8,321 nt of DNA from Clostridia bacterium (GTDB taxonomy: Bacteria; Bacillota_E; SLMV01; PUMD01), in assembly GCA_003563755.1 (NCBI GenBank), contig PWUB01000274.1:1-8321 (forward strand), read 5' to 3'. How positions within the stretch are numbered: the first letter of the stretch is position 1; every line of letters begins with the position of its first letter. Positions 1 through 7,627 of the stretch are shown one piece after another. The position numbers were made by a program, and so were the translations under genes. The notes beneath the pieces are model-generated. The model was not told the DNA's origin. It saw only the letters and a program-made list of their open reading frames with translations, and ran no database searches.

Positions 1-10
1 CTCCTCTCTC
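1..10 (-). promoter_or_regulatory. Probable ribosome-binding sequence of a minus-strand gene starting outside the window
   Basis: Read on the minus strand, the last ten bases are GAGAGAGGAG, a purine-rich run containing GAGG/AGGAG. It lies about 80 nt beyond the stop of the minus-strand epimerase gene. No ATG, GTG or TTG occurs on the minus strand between that stop and the window edge. The simplest reading is that the next gene of the same transcription unit starts a few bases outside. This is inference from one motif; the start codon itself is not visible. Confidence 0.35.
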
Positions 11-34
11 GGTTGGTGAAGAGTACTTCTGCCA

Positions 35-54
35 GGCCGGGGTCGTCCCCTGCC
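35..54. other. GC-rich hairpin downstream of the epimerase gene
   Basis: GGC-c-GGGG, a TCGT loop, then CCCC-t-GCC form a seven-pair stem with one internal mismatch. It lies between the stop of the minus-strand epimerase and the purine-rich sequence at the window edge. No run of T follows on either strand, so it does not look like a standard intrinsic terminator. It could be a transcript-stabilising or partial-termination hairpin between two co-transcribed genes, or chance in GC-rich DNA. Confidence 0.3.
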
Positions 55-88
55 GGGAGCGGAATCTATGGGCCGCGATGACGAGGCA

Positions 89-1042
89 TCAGCGGTCCTG
101 ATCCCCGCGGTGGTGACGGATGATGTCCGATATTGCCCGGTCGAGATCACGCCGGGGCGAATAGCCCAGGCCGCAGAGACGGCTTATATCCGGCTTTCGG
201 CGGGGCGTTTCCTCGAAATGGCGGTCGAAGGCCACGTGAAAGGGCACCAGCTGCACGGGGGAGGAGGAGCCTGTCAGCTGAAGCACCCTGCGGGCCAGAT
301 CCAGTATACTGATCTCCTCTGTGCCCCCTATGTTGTAGATGCCGCCCGCGTCCCCCCGCTCTATGACCAGCTGGAGACCGTCAAGAGCATCCTCGATGTG
401 CACGAAGGTCCTCGTCTGCCTGCCCGTCCCGTACACTACCAGGGGCTCGTTCTGCAGGGCCCGGGTCACAAACACAGGCACCACCATGCCGTAGTCACCG
501 CGCTGGTACGGGCCGATGACATTGAAGAAGCGTCCGATCCTGACGTCAGCACCACGTTCCCGGAAGTAAGCCATCGCGAGATGCTCCTCCACCAGCTTAC
601 CCACGGAATACAGCCAGCTGGGTTTGCCGGCAGTGCCCACCACACCGTCATCGTCCTCGGAAACCGCCTCCCGGCTGATCTTTCCGTAGACCGCGGATGA
701 AGAGGCTATGAAGACCGGGCAGCCAAGCTGCGTCGCTGCCTCCAGGACGCACTCCGTACCGAGATAGCTGACCCTGAGCGTTTCAATGCCCTCCGCCATA
801 GCCTTCCTCACCCCGACCACCGCCGCAAGATGGATGATCCTTTCGCATCGGGAGGCCACTGATGAAACCAGCTGCCGATCCGTCACGCAGCCGGTGACGA
901 GTCGGGCACCGCCCGCCTCGAGCCGCCGGGGTATCGCCGAGCTCAGGTTGTCGAGGACGCTCACCTGGTGGCCCTGGCTGAGAAGGCGCTCAACGAGATG
1001 AGATCCGATGAAACCGGCGCCGCCGGTAACCAGGTAGTGCAA
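89..1042 (-). CDS. NAD-dependent nucleotide-sugar epimerase/dehydratase (extended SDR family)
   Basis: Cytosolic enzyme that probably oxidises and re-reduces, dehydrates or decarboxylates the hexose of an NDP-sugar. From a TTG start it has 317 residues, the usual length of the extended short-chain dehydrogenase family. The start gives MHYLVTGGAGFIGSH, placing the nucleotide-binding TGGAGFIG at residues 6-13, with the acidic residue D31 (LDNLSS) at the end of the second strand. Also visible are a serine-rich strand end near S115 (ASSSAVYG), the catalytic pair Y145/K149 (YSVGK), FNVIGPYQ, YGTGRQTRTFVHIED, and near the C terminus PRRKPD. An in-frame GTG at 1099 would add 19 residues unlike the family and has no ribosome-binding sequence. 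The TTG at 1042 has GGGGGGAAG three bases upstream. The gene is divergent from the UDP-HexNAc dehydrogenase, which suggests an amino-sugar or uronic-acid substrate. UDP-hexose 4-epimerase is the default call; a decarboxylase or 4,6-dehydratase is possible. Confidence 0.9.
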   Translation of the reverse strand: MHYLVTGGAGFIGSHLVERLLSQGHQVSVLDNLSSAIPRRLEAGGARLVTGCVTDRQLVSSVASRCERIIHLAAVVGVRKAMAEGIETLRVSYLGTECVLEAATQLGCPVFIASSSAVYGKISREAVSEDDDGVVGTAGKPSWLYSVGKLVEEHLAMAYFRERGADVRIGRFFNVIGPYQRGDYGMVVPVFVTRALQNEPLVVYGTGRQTRTFVHIEDALDGLQLVIERGDAGGIYNIGGTEEISILDLARRVLQLTGSSSPVQLVPFHVAFDRHFEETPRRKPDISRLCGLGYSPRRDLDRAISDIIRHHRGDQDR

Positions 1043-1168
1043 TGTCTTCCCCCCGTCTTCGTACTCACACGCTATGCAGGCTGCCGCCGGGCGATGCACA
1101 CACGTGATGAGTCCGCGGCAAGTATTATGTAGAGGACGTTAGACATCTCGGGTCGTAAAGGGAGGCGC
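1043..1168. promoter_or_regulatory. Divergent intergenic region with a candidate -10 element
   Basis: These 126 bases separate the divergent starts of the epimerase (minus) and the dehydrogenase (plus), so promoters for both should lie here. The only AT-rich patch is around 1121-1130. It gives TATTAT at 1123-1128 on the plus strand and CATAAT (1130-1125) on the minus strand, each one base from the -10 consensus. I see no good -35 box for either, so exact promoters are not assigned. A CACGTG at 1101-1106 is too short to call an operator. Confidence 0.35.
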
Positions 1169-1171
1169 ATG

Positions 1172-2506
1172 ATGCGCGATAGAATCCCCTGCCGGTCCGC
1201 TCGCGTGGCGATCGTGGGGCTGGGGTACGTGGGCCTGCCCCTGGCGGTGCTCTGCACCGAGCGCGGATACCGGGTTTTCGGCATAGAGGCGGACGTTGAG
1301 AAGAAGCGCAGGCTGAACCAGGGTCTTTCACACACAGTCAGCATCAGGGATGAACAGCTGCGCGATGCCCTGCAGGGAGGACTCACCATCGTGCAAAACC
1401 ACCGTGACGCTCCCCCCCTGGACGTCGTCGTGATCTGCGTTCAGACCCCGCTGTCCGATCATCAGCCGGACTACGGCGCCCTGGCTGCCGCGATCGAGGC
1501 AGCGGCGGCCCATCCCCCCGAGGAAAAGCAGCTGATCATCGTGGAGAGCACCGTGGAGCCCGGCACAACGGAAGGGGAGATCCTCCCCCGCCTTGCGGCG
1601 GCGGGTCGGAAAGTCGGCCGGGACGTCTACCTCGGTTTCTCACCGGAACGCAGTGATCCCGGCGGCGAATCCGGTGATCTGCGGAGCGTCCCGAGGATCG
1701 TTTCGGGGGTTACCCCAGAGTGCAGATCACTAACCGATCTCTTCTACCGACAGCTGGGCATTATCACCGTTTTCGTGGACTCGCCGGCGGTGGCCGAGAT
1801 GGCCAAGCTACTGGAGAACACTTACCGTGACGTCAATATAGCCCTGGTGAACGAGATGGCCCAGGTTTGCCGCGAGGCGGGCATCGACGTTCGCGAGGTC
1901 ATACGGGCCGCGGCAACCAAGGGTTATGGATTCCAGGCATTCAATCCCGGCCACGGCGTGGGCGGCCACTGCATCCCCGTGGACAGCGTCTACTACTCCC
2001 ACTGGGCGGATAGCACCGGAGCACCCGCCGCCCTGGCGGAGACGGCTCGGCGCATCAACCAGGCCATGCCGGGGTACGCGGTTGAAAGGATCAAGGAGGA
2101 GCTGGCATGCAGGGGCAGGAGCCTGCCCGGAGCCGCCATCACCTTCCTCGGTGTAACCTACAAACAAAACGTCGATGACGTGAGAGGATCACCCACCCTT
2201 TCGGTGATCGATGAGTTGTCCAAATGCGGTGCACAGGTCACCTACCATGATCCCTTCATCCACGAGCTCCACGTCGATGGAAGCGAGATGGAGAGAATTC
2301 CCCTCCGCCGGGAGATGCTCTCTGGCCAGGACTGCGTGGTCCTGGCTGTTGCTCACGACGAGTACGACCCTGACTGGGTGGGGGGCTGCTGTTCGCTCGT
2401 CGTGGATATGACCGGCCGCCTGTCGCCCTCGACGACACCCGGGGTCGTTGATCTCTTCCACCCCCGCTATCCGGCACCTGTTTCTGGGGAATCAGGGCCG
2501 CCCTGA
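1172..2506 (+). CDS. UDP-N-acetylhexosamine 6-dehydrogenase (WecC/WbpA/TviB type)
   Basis: Cytosolic NAD-dependent dehydrogenase that should oxidise C6 of a UDP-N-acetylhexosamine (UDP-GlcNAc or UDP-ManNAc) to the uronic acid in two steps, feeding capsule, O-antigen or other glycan synthesis. In numbering from the ATG at 1169 it shows the Rossmann motif GLGYVGLP (17-24), VESTVEPGTT (125-134), FSPERSDPG (157-165), K213 and N217 in the central domain, the catalytic C268 in GGHCIPVD, and GVTYKQNVDDVRGSP (328-342) in the C-terminal UDP-binding domain. GGHCIPVD and FSPER mark the N-acetylhexosamine branch; UDP-glucose dehydrogenases normally carry GGxCFPKD. About 445 residues is the normal length. 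ATGs at 1169 and 1172 compete. GGGAGG at 1160-1165 sits three bases from the first and six from the second, so 1172 is preferred. Whether the substrate is UDP-GlcNAc or UDP-ManNAc cannot be decided. Confidence 0.93.
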   Translation: MRDRIPCRSARVAIVGLGYVGLPLAVLCTERGYRVFGIEADVEKKRRLNQGLSHTVSIRDEQLRDALQGGLTIVQNHRDAPPLDVVVICVQTPLSDHQPDYGALAAAIEAAAAHPPEEKQLIIVESTVEPGTTEGEILPRLAAAGRKVGRDVYLGFSPERSDPGGESGDLRSVPRIVSGVTPECRSLTDLFYRQLGIITVFVDSPAVAEMAKLLENTYRDVNIALVNEMAQVCREAGIDVREVIRAAATKGYGFQAFNPGHGVGGHCIPVDSVYYSHWADSTGAPAALAETARRINQAMPGYAVERIKEELACRGRSLPGAAITFLGVTYKQNVDDVRGSPTLSVIDELSKCGAQVTYHDPFIHELHVDGSEMERIPLRREMLSGQDCVVLAVAHDEYDPDWVGGCCSLVVDMTGRLSPSTTPGVVDLFHPRYPAPVSGESGPP

Positions 2507-2669
2507 GCCGGGCCGTGCTCCTCTCTTCCCCCCGAGGTGGCGCACTCCCTCTCAGCCGTAACCCCTCCCCCACCGGCGCCGTGCACCCGCCCGGACGCCC
2601 TCACAAGGAGAATCGCCCGTCCGTCCCGAATCTCATGTAAGTGATCTTGAGACCATCGGAGGGTGATCC
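2507..2669 (+). terminator. Pyrimidine-rich intergenic gap; possible Rho-dependent termination zone
   Basis: The 163-nt gap between the dehydrogenase and the HyuAB fusion gene is strongly C/T-rich and G-poor on the plus strand, especially about 2517-2575. That is the type of composition known to act as a Rho loading site. No intrinsic terminator (stem plus T-run) is visible. The gap presumably also holds a promoter for the fusion gene, but I cannot identify convincing -35 and -10 boxes. The terminator reading is inference from composition alone. Confidence 0.2.
2658..2668 (+). promoter_or_regulatory. Extended Shine-Dalgarno sequence of the HyuAB fusion gene
   Basis: GGAGGGTGATC lies just before the ATG at 2670. 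Apart from one extra G, it matches the sequence complementary to the 3' end of 16S rRNA (GGAGGTGATC). GGAGG ends seven bases before the start codon, which is ideal spacing. It selects the ATG at 2670 over the in-frame ATG at 2703, which has no such sequence although many HyuA proteins begin at the equivalent place (MIGVDIGGTFTD). Strong initiation is predicted. Confidence 0.75.
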
Positions 2670-5600
2670 ATGAAAGGAAAGGCACGCGAAGCGACCGAGA
2701 CTATGATCGGAGTGGACATCGGCGGCACTTTCACCGACGTGGCCGTGGTCACTGGGTCCGAGATCCTGTTCGCCAAGGTTCCCAGCACCCCGGCAGACCC
2801 GGAACAGGGAGTCATAGATGCACTTCATAAGGTTCAGCGGCAGTACGGAATAGCTCCGGCCAGCATATCAAGGATGGTGCAGGGAACGACGGTGTCCACC
2901 AACGCCCTCCTCGAGGGAAAGGGTGCCCGGACCGCCCTCGTCACCACGCGGGGATTCGAGGATGTGCTCGAGATAAGGAGGCAGAACCGCTCCAGCCTCC
3001 CCGGTGACGACCCGATATACGATTTTCAGCTCCAGCCCCCTGTACCCCTGGTGGCGAGAAGGCATCGGCTCGGCGTGAGGGGCCGCATATGCTACGGGTA
3101 CGGCGAAGTGCAGCCCCTGCACGAGGAGGACGTGGTCGCCGCGGCGGAAGACCTGAGGGCCGAGGACATCCGGTCGGTGGCTGTCTGCACCCTGGGGTCC
3201 TATCTTGATCCCCACCACGAGCAGAGGATCAGGGAGATTGTCTCCGAACTGCACCCCGCCGCAGAGGTCACCCTCTCCTCGGATATTCTGCCGGAATTCC
3301 GCGAGTACGAGAGGACCAGCACCACGGTCATCAGCGCCTACCTGAGGCCGGTCATGAACAGATACCTGCGTCGTCTCGAGGAGGCCCTGGCAGCGGCCGG
3401 CGTGCGTGCACCCCTGGGGGTGATGCTGTCCAATGGAGGCATAACCACCGCCCGCGGGGCGGGCGAACGGGCCGTGTACACGCTCCTTTCCGGACCCGCT
3501 GCGGGCGTCATGGGCGCCCGGCACGTGGCCCGGGCGGGCACAGATGAACCCGTCTCTGACATCATGACCATCGATATCGGGGGTACAAGCACGGATGTCA
3601 GCCTCATAGCCGATGGCCGACCCTCCGTTACCCCGGAGAGCAAGATCGGGGGCTACCCGGTCCGCACTCCCATGATCGAGATCAACACCATCGGGCAGGG
3701 AGGCGGGAGCATCGTGGCGCTGGATCCGGCCGGCGGGCTCAGGGTCGGCCCCGAAAGCGCGGGGGCTGACCCCGGTCCAGCATGCTACGGCCGGGGAGGC
3801 AAAAAGCCTACCCTCACCGATGCCCACCTGATTCTCGGACATCTCGATGCCAACGTTGCGCTGGGAGGAGAGATTTCCCTTGACTACCGGGCTGCACGCG
3901 AGGTGTTTTTCACCGAGATCGCCGACCCCATGGGTGTCTCTGTGGAGGAGGCATGCCAGGGGGCGGTGGACGTTGCGATATCGGAGATGAAGCGGGCGGT
4001 GAGCGTCATCTCGGTGGAGAAGGGCCATGATCCCAGGGACTTCACCCTCGTCGCCTTCGGAGGAGCGGGCCCGCTGTACGCACTGCGCCTGGCCCAGGAG
4101 ATGTCGATCCCCCGGGTGCTCATCCCCCGGGGTCCGGGAGTCCTGTCTGCGATGGGACTTCTCACGGCGGACGTGAAGCACGACTTCGTCCAGTCATACA
4201 TCACCCCCCTGGCCGAGGCCGGGTCGAAGGACCTGGAGGAGATATTCACGCGGCTCGCCGAGAGGGGACTGCAGGAACTGACAGCGGAGGGCTTCGCCCC
4301 CGGGGACATAAGCGGCGAACTCTCCGTCGATCTCCGCTACATGGGGCAGGCATACGAGCTCCCGATCACCCTTGGTTCCTTCTCCCATACGGATGGCGAT
4401 GCCCGGTTCGCCGATCTGTGGCCGGGCACACAGGCCCTGGCCGAGCTCTTTCACAGCGCCCACCACAGGACCTACGCCCATTCTGCACCCTCAGAGCCCG
4501 TGCAGCTGATCAACTTACGGGTGTCGGTCAACGGTCGGGTGCCGAAACCGCAGCACCCGCGCAAGGAGGGCGATGCCCCCTCCGCTGGATTCGCCGCCCG
4601 AGAACGCCCGGTCTACTTCCCTGGTCTCGACTTCGTGAGCACCCCCTTCTACAGCCGAGACCAGCTTTCGCCCCAGGTGAGGATAACCGGACCTGCGGTT
4701 ATCAGCGAGACGGTCTCCACCACCCTGGTTCCGCCGGGCTTCAGCGTTGCCAGCGACTCATACGGCAACCTGATCGCCACCAACGAGATGATGCATGAAT
4801 CACCCCGCTTCACCAGGACTGAGCCCCTGGATCCGGTGACGGTCCAGGTGCTCCGAAATGCCTTCATCTCGATCACCGAGGAGATGGGCATGACCCTACG
4901 TAAGACCGGCTATTCGCCCAACATCAAGGAGCGTGAGGACTGTTCAACGGCCCTGTTCGACTCGGACTGCAGGATCATCGCCCAGGCAGACTACCCGCTG
5001 CAGCCGGGACACCTCGGGGCCATGATCTACTCGGTCCGCGAGGCCGTGAGGGCGTTTCCGCGGGAATCGCTTCAGCCCGGTGACGTCATAATCCAAAACG
5101 ACCCTCACCAGGGAGGCAACCACCTGCCGGATGTGACCCTCATCACGCCGATATTCGTCGAGGGACGCCTGTGTGCTTTCGCCGCGAACCGTGCCCATCA
5201 CGCCGACATCGGCGGCGCAGTTCCCGGAAGCATCTCCGGAACCAGCACGGAAATCTACCAGGAAGGTTTCATCATACCACCGCTCAAACTCTACTCTGGA
5301 GGAGAGATCAACGAGGCCATCGTAGAACTGATGAAGGCGAACGTTCGAACCCCCGAGGAACGCATCGGCGACCTGCGGGCACAGATGGCGGCCAACGAGA
5401 AGGGACGAAGCCGCTTCGAAGAACTGTGCGGACGCTACGGAATCGAGGTCGTCGAGCGGGTGTTCGAGGAGCTGATCGACTACTCGGAGCGGAGGATGCG
5501 CCACGAGATCGAGAGGATTCCCGACGGCACCTACCGGTTCTCGGATCTCATGGACGATGACGGTGTCACCGACGAGCCCGTCGAGATCGCCGTCGCGATA

Positions 5601-6560
5601 ACCGTTGAGGGTTCCGACATCACCCTCGATTTCTCCGACAGCGCTCCCCAGACCCTGGGACCCATCAACGCGACGGAGGCCATCACCGCCGGTGCCGTCT
5701 ACTACACCCTCCGCTGCCTCACTGACCCATCGATTCCGCCGAACGCCGGCTGCTATCGCCCCATCCGAGTTGTCACGGCAAGGGGAACGGTAACGAACCC
5801 TAACCCACCCGCATCAGTCGTAGGTGGAAACCTCGAGACCGCGCAGAGGCTCTGCGACGTACTCATCGGAGCCTTCAGCGAGGCACTGCCGGAGCGAGTC
5901 ATCGCCGCCTGCTGCGGCCAGATGTGCAACGTGGGTATGGGGGCCACTGACCCCCGCACCGGCAGCCCGTACGCTTACTACGAGACCATCGGCGGAGGTT
6001 TCGGGGCGCGGTCGGGCATGGACGGAATCGACGGCATCCACTGTCACATGACTAACACCATGAATACGCCGGTGGAGGCCATAGAGATCGCGTATCCGTT
6101 CCTCATCACCCACTATTCGCTGGTGTCGGATACCGGCGGCCCGGGAAGGTATCGCGGCGGACTGGGCATACGGAGAGACTACCAGGTGATGGATCACGAG
6201 ACCACCTTCACCATACTCGCCGAACGGCGCAGGACCCGTCCCTACGGCCTGTTCGGCGGCAGGCCGGCCGCCCCGGGCAGGGACGTGCTGGACCCGGGCA
6301 CCCCCGGGCAACGGGTCATCCCGGGGAAGCATACCATCCGGCTGCGGCCGGGTCAGGTGGTGAGCATTCACACCCCCGGTGGTGGCGGCTACGGTGATCC
6401 CCTGAGCCGGGATCCCGGCGCGGTACTGGCCGATGTGCTGGACGGTCGAATCACCACGCAGCACGCCCGCGAAGAATATGGGGTGGTGCTGACGGAAGAT
6501 CTCGAGGTTGAGGCTAAAGGGACTGACCGACTCAGAGAAGCCTTGCGAGGCTCGCAGTAG
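2670..6560 (+). CDS. Fused HyuA-HyuB protein, ATP-dependent 5-oxoprolinase / hydantoinase family
   Basis: A single 1296-residue cytosolic enzyme joining the two usual subunits of the hydantoinase/oxoprolinase family. Members use ATP, by way of a phosphorylated intermediate, to open cyclic amides such as 5-oxoproline or N-methylhydantoin; relatives carboxylate ketones. The HyuA half covers about 12-702. It has the phosphate-binding motif GVDIGGTFTD (14-23), QGTTVSTNALLEGKGARTAL (71-90), SGPAAG (274-279), a second phosphate motif DIGGTSTDV (302-310), INTIGQGGGSI (338-348), DPGPACYGRGG (367-377) and the end motif ITGPAVISE with VPPGFSV (672-693). The HyuB half covers about 719-1245. It has DPVTVQVLRNAF (721-732), YSPNIKERED (748-757), NDPHQGGNHLPDV (810-822), HHADIGG with H843, H844 and D846 (likely metal or substrate site), VVGGNLETAQR (1050-1060) and TPGGGGYGDP (1235-1244). 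Length and order match full-length 5-oxoprolinase (about 1290 residues). No frameshift or missing motif is seen. The substrate is not proven; a hydantoin or another lactam is possible. Confidence 0.94.
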   Translation: MKGKAREATETMIGVDIGGTFTDVAVVTGSEILFAKVPSTPADPEQGVIDALHKVQRQYGIAPASISRMVQGTTVSTNALLEGKGARTALVTTRGFEDVLEIRRQNRSSLPGDDPIYDFQLQPPVPLVARRHRLGVRGRICYGYGEVQPLHEEDVVAAAEDLRAEDIRSVAVCTLGSYLDPHHEQRIREIVSELHPAAEVTLSSDILPEFREYERTSTTVISAYLRPVMNRYLRRLEEALAAAGVRAPLGVMLSNGGITTARGAGERAVYTLLSGPAAGVMGARHVARAGTDEPVSDIMTIDIGGTSTDVSLIADGRPSVTPESKIGGYPVRTPMIEINTIGQGGGSIVALDPAGGLRVGPESAGADPGPACYGRGGKKPTLTDAHLILGHLDANVALGGEISLDYRAAREVFFTEIADPMGVSVEEACQGAVDVAISEMKRAVSVISVEKGHDPRDFTLVAFGGAGPLYALRLAQEMSIPRVLIPRGPGVLSAMGLLTADVKHDFVQSYITPLAEAGSKDLEEIFTRLAERGLQELTAEGFAPGDISGELSVDLRYMGQAYELPITLGSFSHTDGDARFADLWPGTQALAELFHSAHHRTYAHSAPSEPVQLINLRVSVNGRVPKPQHPRKEGDAPSAGFAARERPVYFPGLDFVSTPFYSRDQLSPQVRITGPAVISETVSTTLVPPGFSVASDSYGNLIATNEMMHESPRFTRTEPLDPVTVQVLRNAFISITEEMGMTLRKTGYSPNIKEREDCSTALFDSDCRIIAQADYPLQPGHLGAMIYSVREAVRAFPRESLQPGDVIIQNDPHQGGNHLPDVTLITPIFVEGRLCAFAANRAHHADIGGAVPGSISGTSTEIYQEGFIIPPLKLYSGGEINEAIVELMKANVRTPEERIGDLRAQMAANEKGRSRFEELCGRYGIEVVERVFEELIDYSERRMRHEIERIPDGTYRFSDLMDDDGVTDEPVEIAVAITVEGSDITLDFSDSAPQTLGPINATEAITAGAVYYTLRCLTDPSIPPNAGCYRPIRVVTARGTVTNPNPPASVVGGNLETAQRLCDVLIGAFSEALPERVIAACCGQMCNVGMGATDPRTGSPYAYYETIGGGFGARSGMDGIDGIHCHMTNTMNTPVEAIEIAYPFLITHYSLVSDTGGPGRYRGGLGIRRDYQVMDHETTFTILAERRRTRPYGLFGGRPAAPGRDVLDPGTPGQRVIPGKHTIRLRPGQVVSIHTPGGGGYGDPLSRDPGAVLADVLDGRITTQHAREEYGVVLTEDLEVEAKGTDRLREALRGSQ

Positions 6561-6608
6561 CGGTCACCTTCGTACGACCACACCCCACGATGCAGCGGTA
6601 CTGAGGGG

Positions 6609-6634
6609 CAGCCGCGCTTCAGTGCCCCCGGCTG
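6609..6634. terminator. Candidate hairpin between convergent genes
   Basis: In the 116-nt gap between the fusion gene and the minus-strand aldolase-like gene, CAGCCG (6609-6614) pairs with CGGCTG (6629-6634) across a 14-nt loop. An alternative fold pairs GGGGCA (6605-6610) with TGCCCC (6623-6628). Plus-strand transcripts would have only a short GATTTC after the stem, not a real T-run. The position between two convergent stops supports a terminator; the weak T-tract argues against an efficient one. Confidence 0.3.
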
Positions 6635-6676
6635 GATTTCGCTACTGCTGTCGAGCTCCAGCGCACATTTCCCGGG

Positions 6677-7591
6677 CTATATCAGCCCGATGTAGTCCAT
6701 CACGGCCTTCAGCTCGCGCTCCCTGGTCTCGGTCATGGGTTCCATAACCACCTTACAGGTGTCGTGCTCTATGACATCCATCCACTGCAGGGCCTTCTTG
6801 TAGCATTGGATGTACTGCAGCACGTTGGCGAAGGCGATGGCATTGAGCGGTGCGAGCTTGGAGAGGAATATCTCCCTGGCCTTTTCGATTTCGCCCTCCT
6901 GGATGAAGTCAAACATGTCGGACTGTTCCCTGGGCAGCACGCAGCTGGCTGCCGAAGTCATGCCCTTCGCCCCGTACAGAAGCATCAGGTAGTTCATCTG
7001 GTCGTGACCTGCGAAGGGCGCGATCCTGCCGTCCGTGGCCTCCTCGTAGCTGGCGATCTTGGGAGGATACGGCAGAAACAGCTTGGCACAGGCGAGGTTG
7101 GGCATGCCGTCAGCCATCCTTTTCAGAAGATCGAGGGATATCTCGATGCCCGCGCCTCCATCGTAGACCATGACCGGTAGACTGACGGCATCGCAGATGT
7201 GCTTGACGTGCCTGTACACGCCCTCTCCTCTATGCGGGTGGTAGTACGGGGGGCAGGTGAAGACGTAGTCGGCACCCACGCTCTCCCCGTGCACCGCCAG
7301 CTGAGCCCCGATATCGCTGGATGAGTCGTTCACACCCACTCCTACAGGGACCCTGCCTCCAGCCTGGTCCACGACGATTTCGATGTATCTCTTTCTTTCT
7401 GCCTCGGTCAGGGCGAATACCTCGCCCGTACTGCCGAGGGTAAGGATTCCGTGGACATCCCTATCGATGACGAAGTCAACCAGGTTCCTCGTGGATTCCT
7501 CGTCTATCTCCCCGTCCGGGGTCAGGGGCGTCACTGTCAGGACGTGATTTCCGTACAGCCTGTCCTTCTTCTCCTGCAGCGTCATGCTCAA
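6677..7591 (-). CDS. DapA/NanA-superfamily lyase or dehydratase (class I aldolase fold), substrate unknown
   Basis: A TIM-barrel Schiff-base enzyme of the dihydrodipicolinate synthase / N-acetylneuraminate lyase superfamily. These add to or cleave from pyruvate, or dehydrate sugar acids, through a lysine imine. It has 304 residues, the normal length. Visible motifs are GSTGE (53-57, the family GTTGE), GADYVFTCPPYYHP (106-119), the predicted Schiff-base K170 in CAKLF, and GAKG (207-210). The usual YNxPxRT segment reads Y143-D-G-G-A-G-I-E. Y143 is kept, but the Asn, Pro and the Arg that binds the second carboxylate in true DapA are absent. Lysine-pathway DapA is therefore unlikely; a 2-keto-3-deoxy-sugar-acid aldolase, a dehydratase or a related lyase is more likely. 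Start: the TTG at 7591 has GAGGGGG six bases upstream. The ATG at 7585, two codons later, is twelve bases from it and is the alternative. No lysine genes are nearby, and the gene is convergent to the HyuAB fusion gene. Confidence 0.88.
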   Translation of the reverse strand: MSMTLQEKKDRLYGNHVLTVTPLTPDGEIDEESTRNLVDFVIDRDVHGILTLGSTGEVFALTEAERKRYIEIVVDQAGGRVPVGVGVNDSSSDIGAQLAVHGESVGADYVFTCPPYYHPHRGEGVYRHVKHICDAVSLPVMVYDGGAGIEISLDLLKRMADGMPNLACAKLFLPYPPKIASYEEATDGRIAPFAGHDQMNYLMLLYGAKGMTSAASCVLPREQSDMFDFIQEGEIEKAREIFLSKLAPLNAIAFANVLQYIQCYKKALQWMDVIEHDTCKVVMEPMTETRERELKAVMDYIGLI

Positions 7592-7597
7592 TGCGAT

Positions 7598-7604
7598 CCC
7601 CCTC
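7598..7604 (-). promoter_or_regulatory. Ribosome-binding sequence deciding the TTG start of the DapA-like gene
   Basis: On the minus strand GAGGGGG is followed by the six-base spacer ATCGCA and then TTG (7591-7589). The ATG two codons on is twelve bases away, longer than usual spacing. This favours TTG, with the ATG as a possible secondary start. Confidence 0.5.
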
Positions 7605-7627
7605 TTTCGCGAGTAGGCTCATTAATG

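Noticed and set aside
68..700. 210-codon plus-strand open frame over the epimerase
   Set aside because: It overlaps the epimerase, whose SDR motifs are intact on the other strand. Its own translation is His/Ala/Gly-rich without any domain.
2581..2640. Short GTG-started leader ORF (about 19 codons) ending in ATG-TAA before the fusion gene
   Set aside because: No ribosome-binding sequence lies before the GTG, the composition is Pro/Arg/His-rich and there is no sign of a leader peptide. Chance is the simpler explanation.
2868..4181. 437-codon open frame antisense to the HyuA half
   Set aside because: It lies entirely opposite well-conserved HyuA motifs. Its translation shows no recognisable domain and is rich in residues expected from antisense GC-rich codons.
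4944..5504. 186-codon open frame antisense to the HyuB half
   Set aside because: Same reasoning: it mirrors conserved HyuB sequence and its product is not protein-like.
5814..6464. 216-codon open frame antisense to the HyuB half
   Set aside because: It is antisense to conserved HyuB sequence, including TPGGGGYGDP. It has no recognisable domain, and long antisense frames are common in GC-rich genes.
6544..6556. Small hairpin TGCGA-GGC-TCGCA at the end of the fusion gene
   Set aside because: It lies within the last codons and is only five pairs long. No T-run follows, so it is not supported as a terminator.
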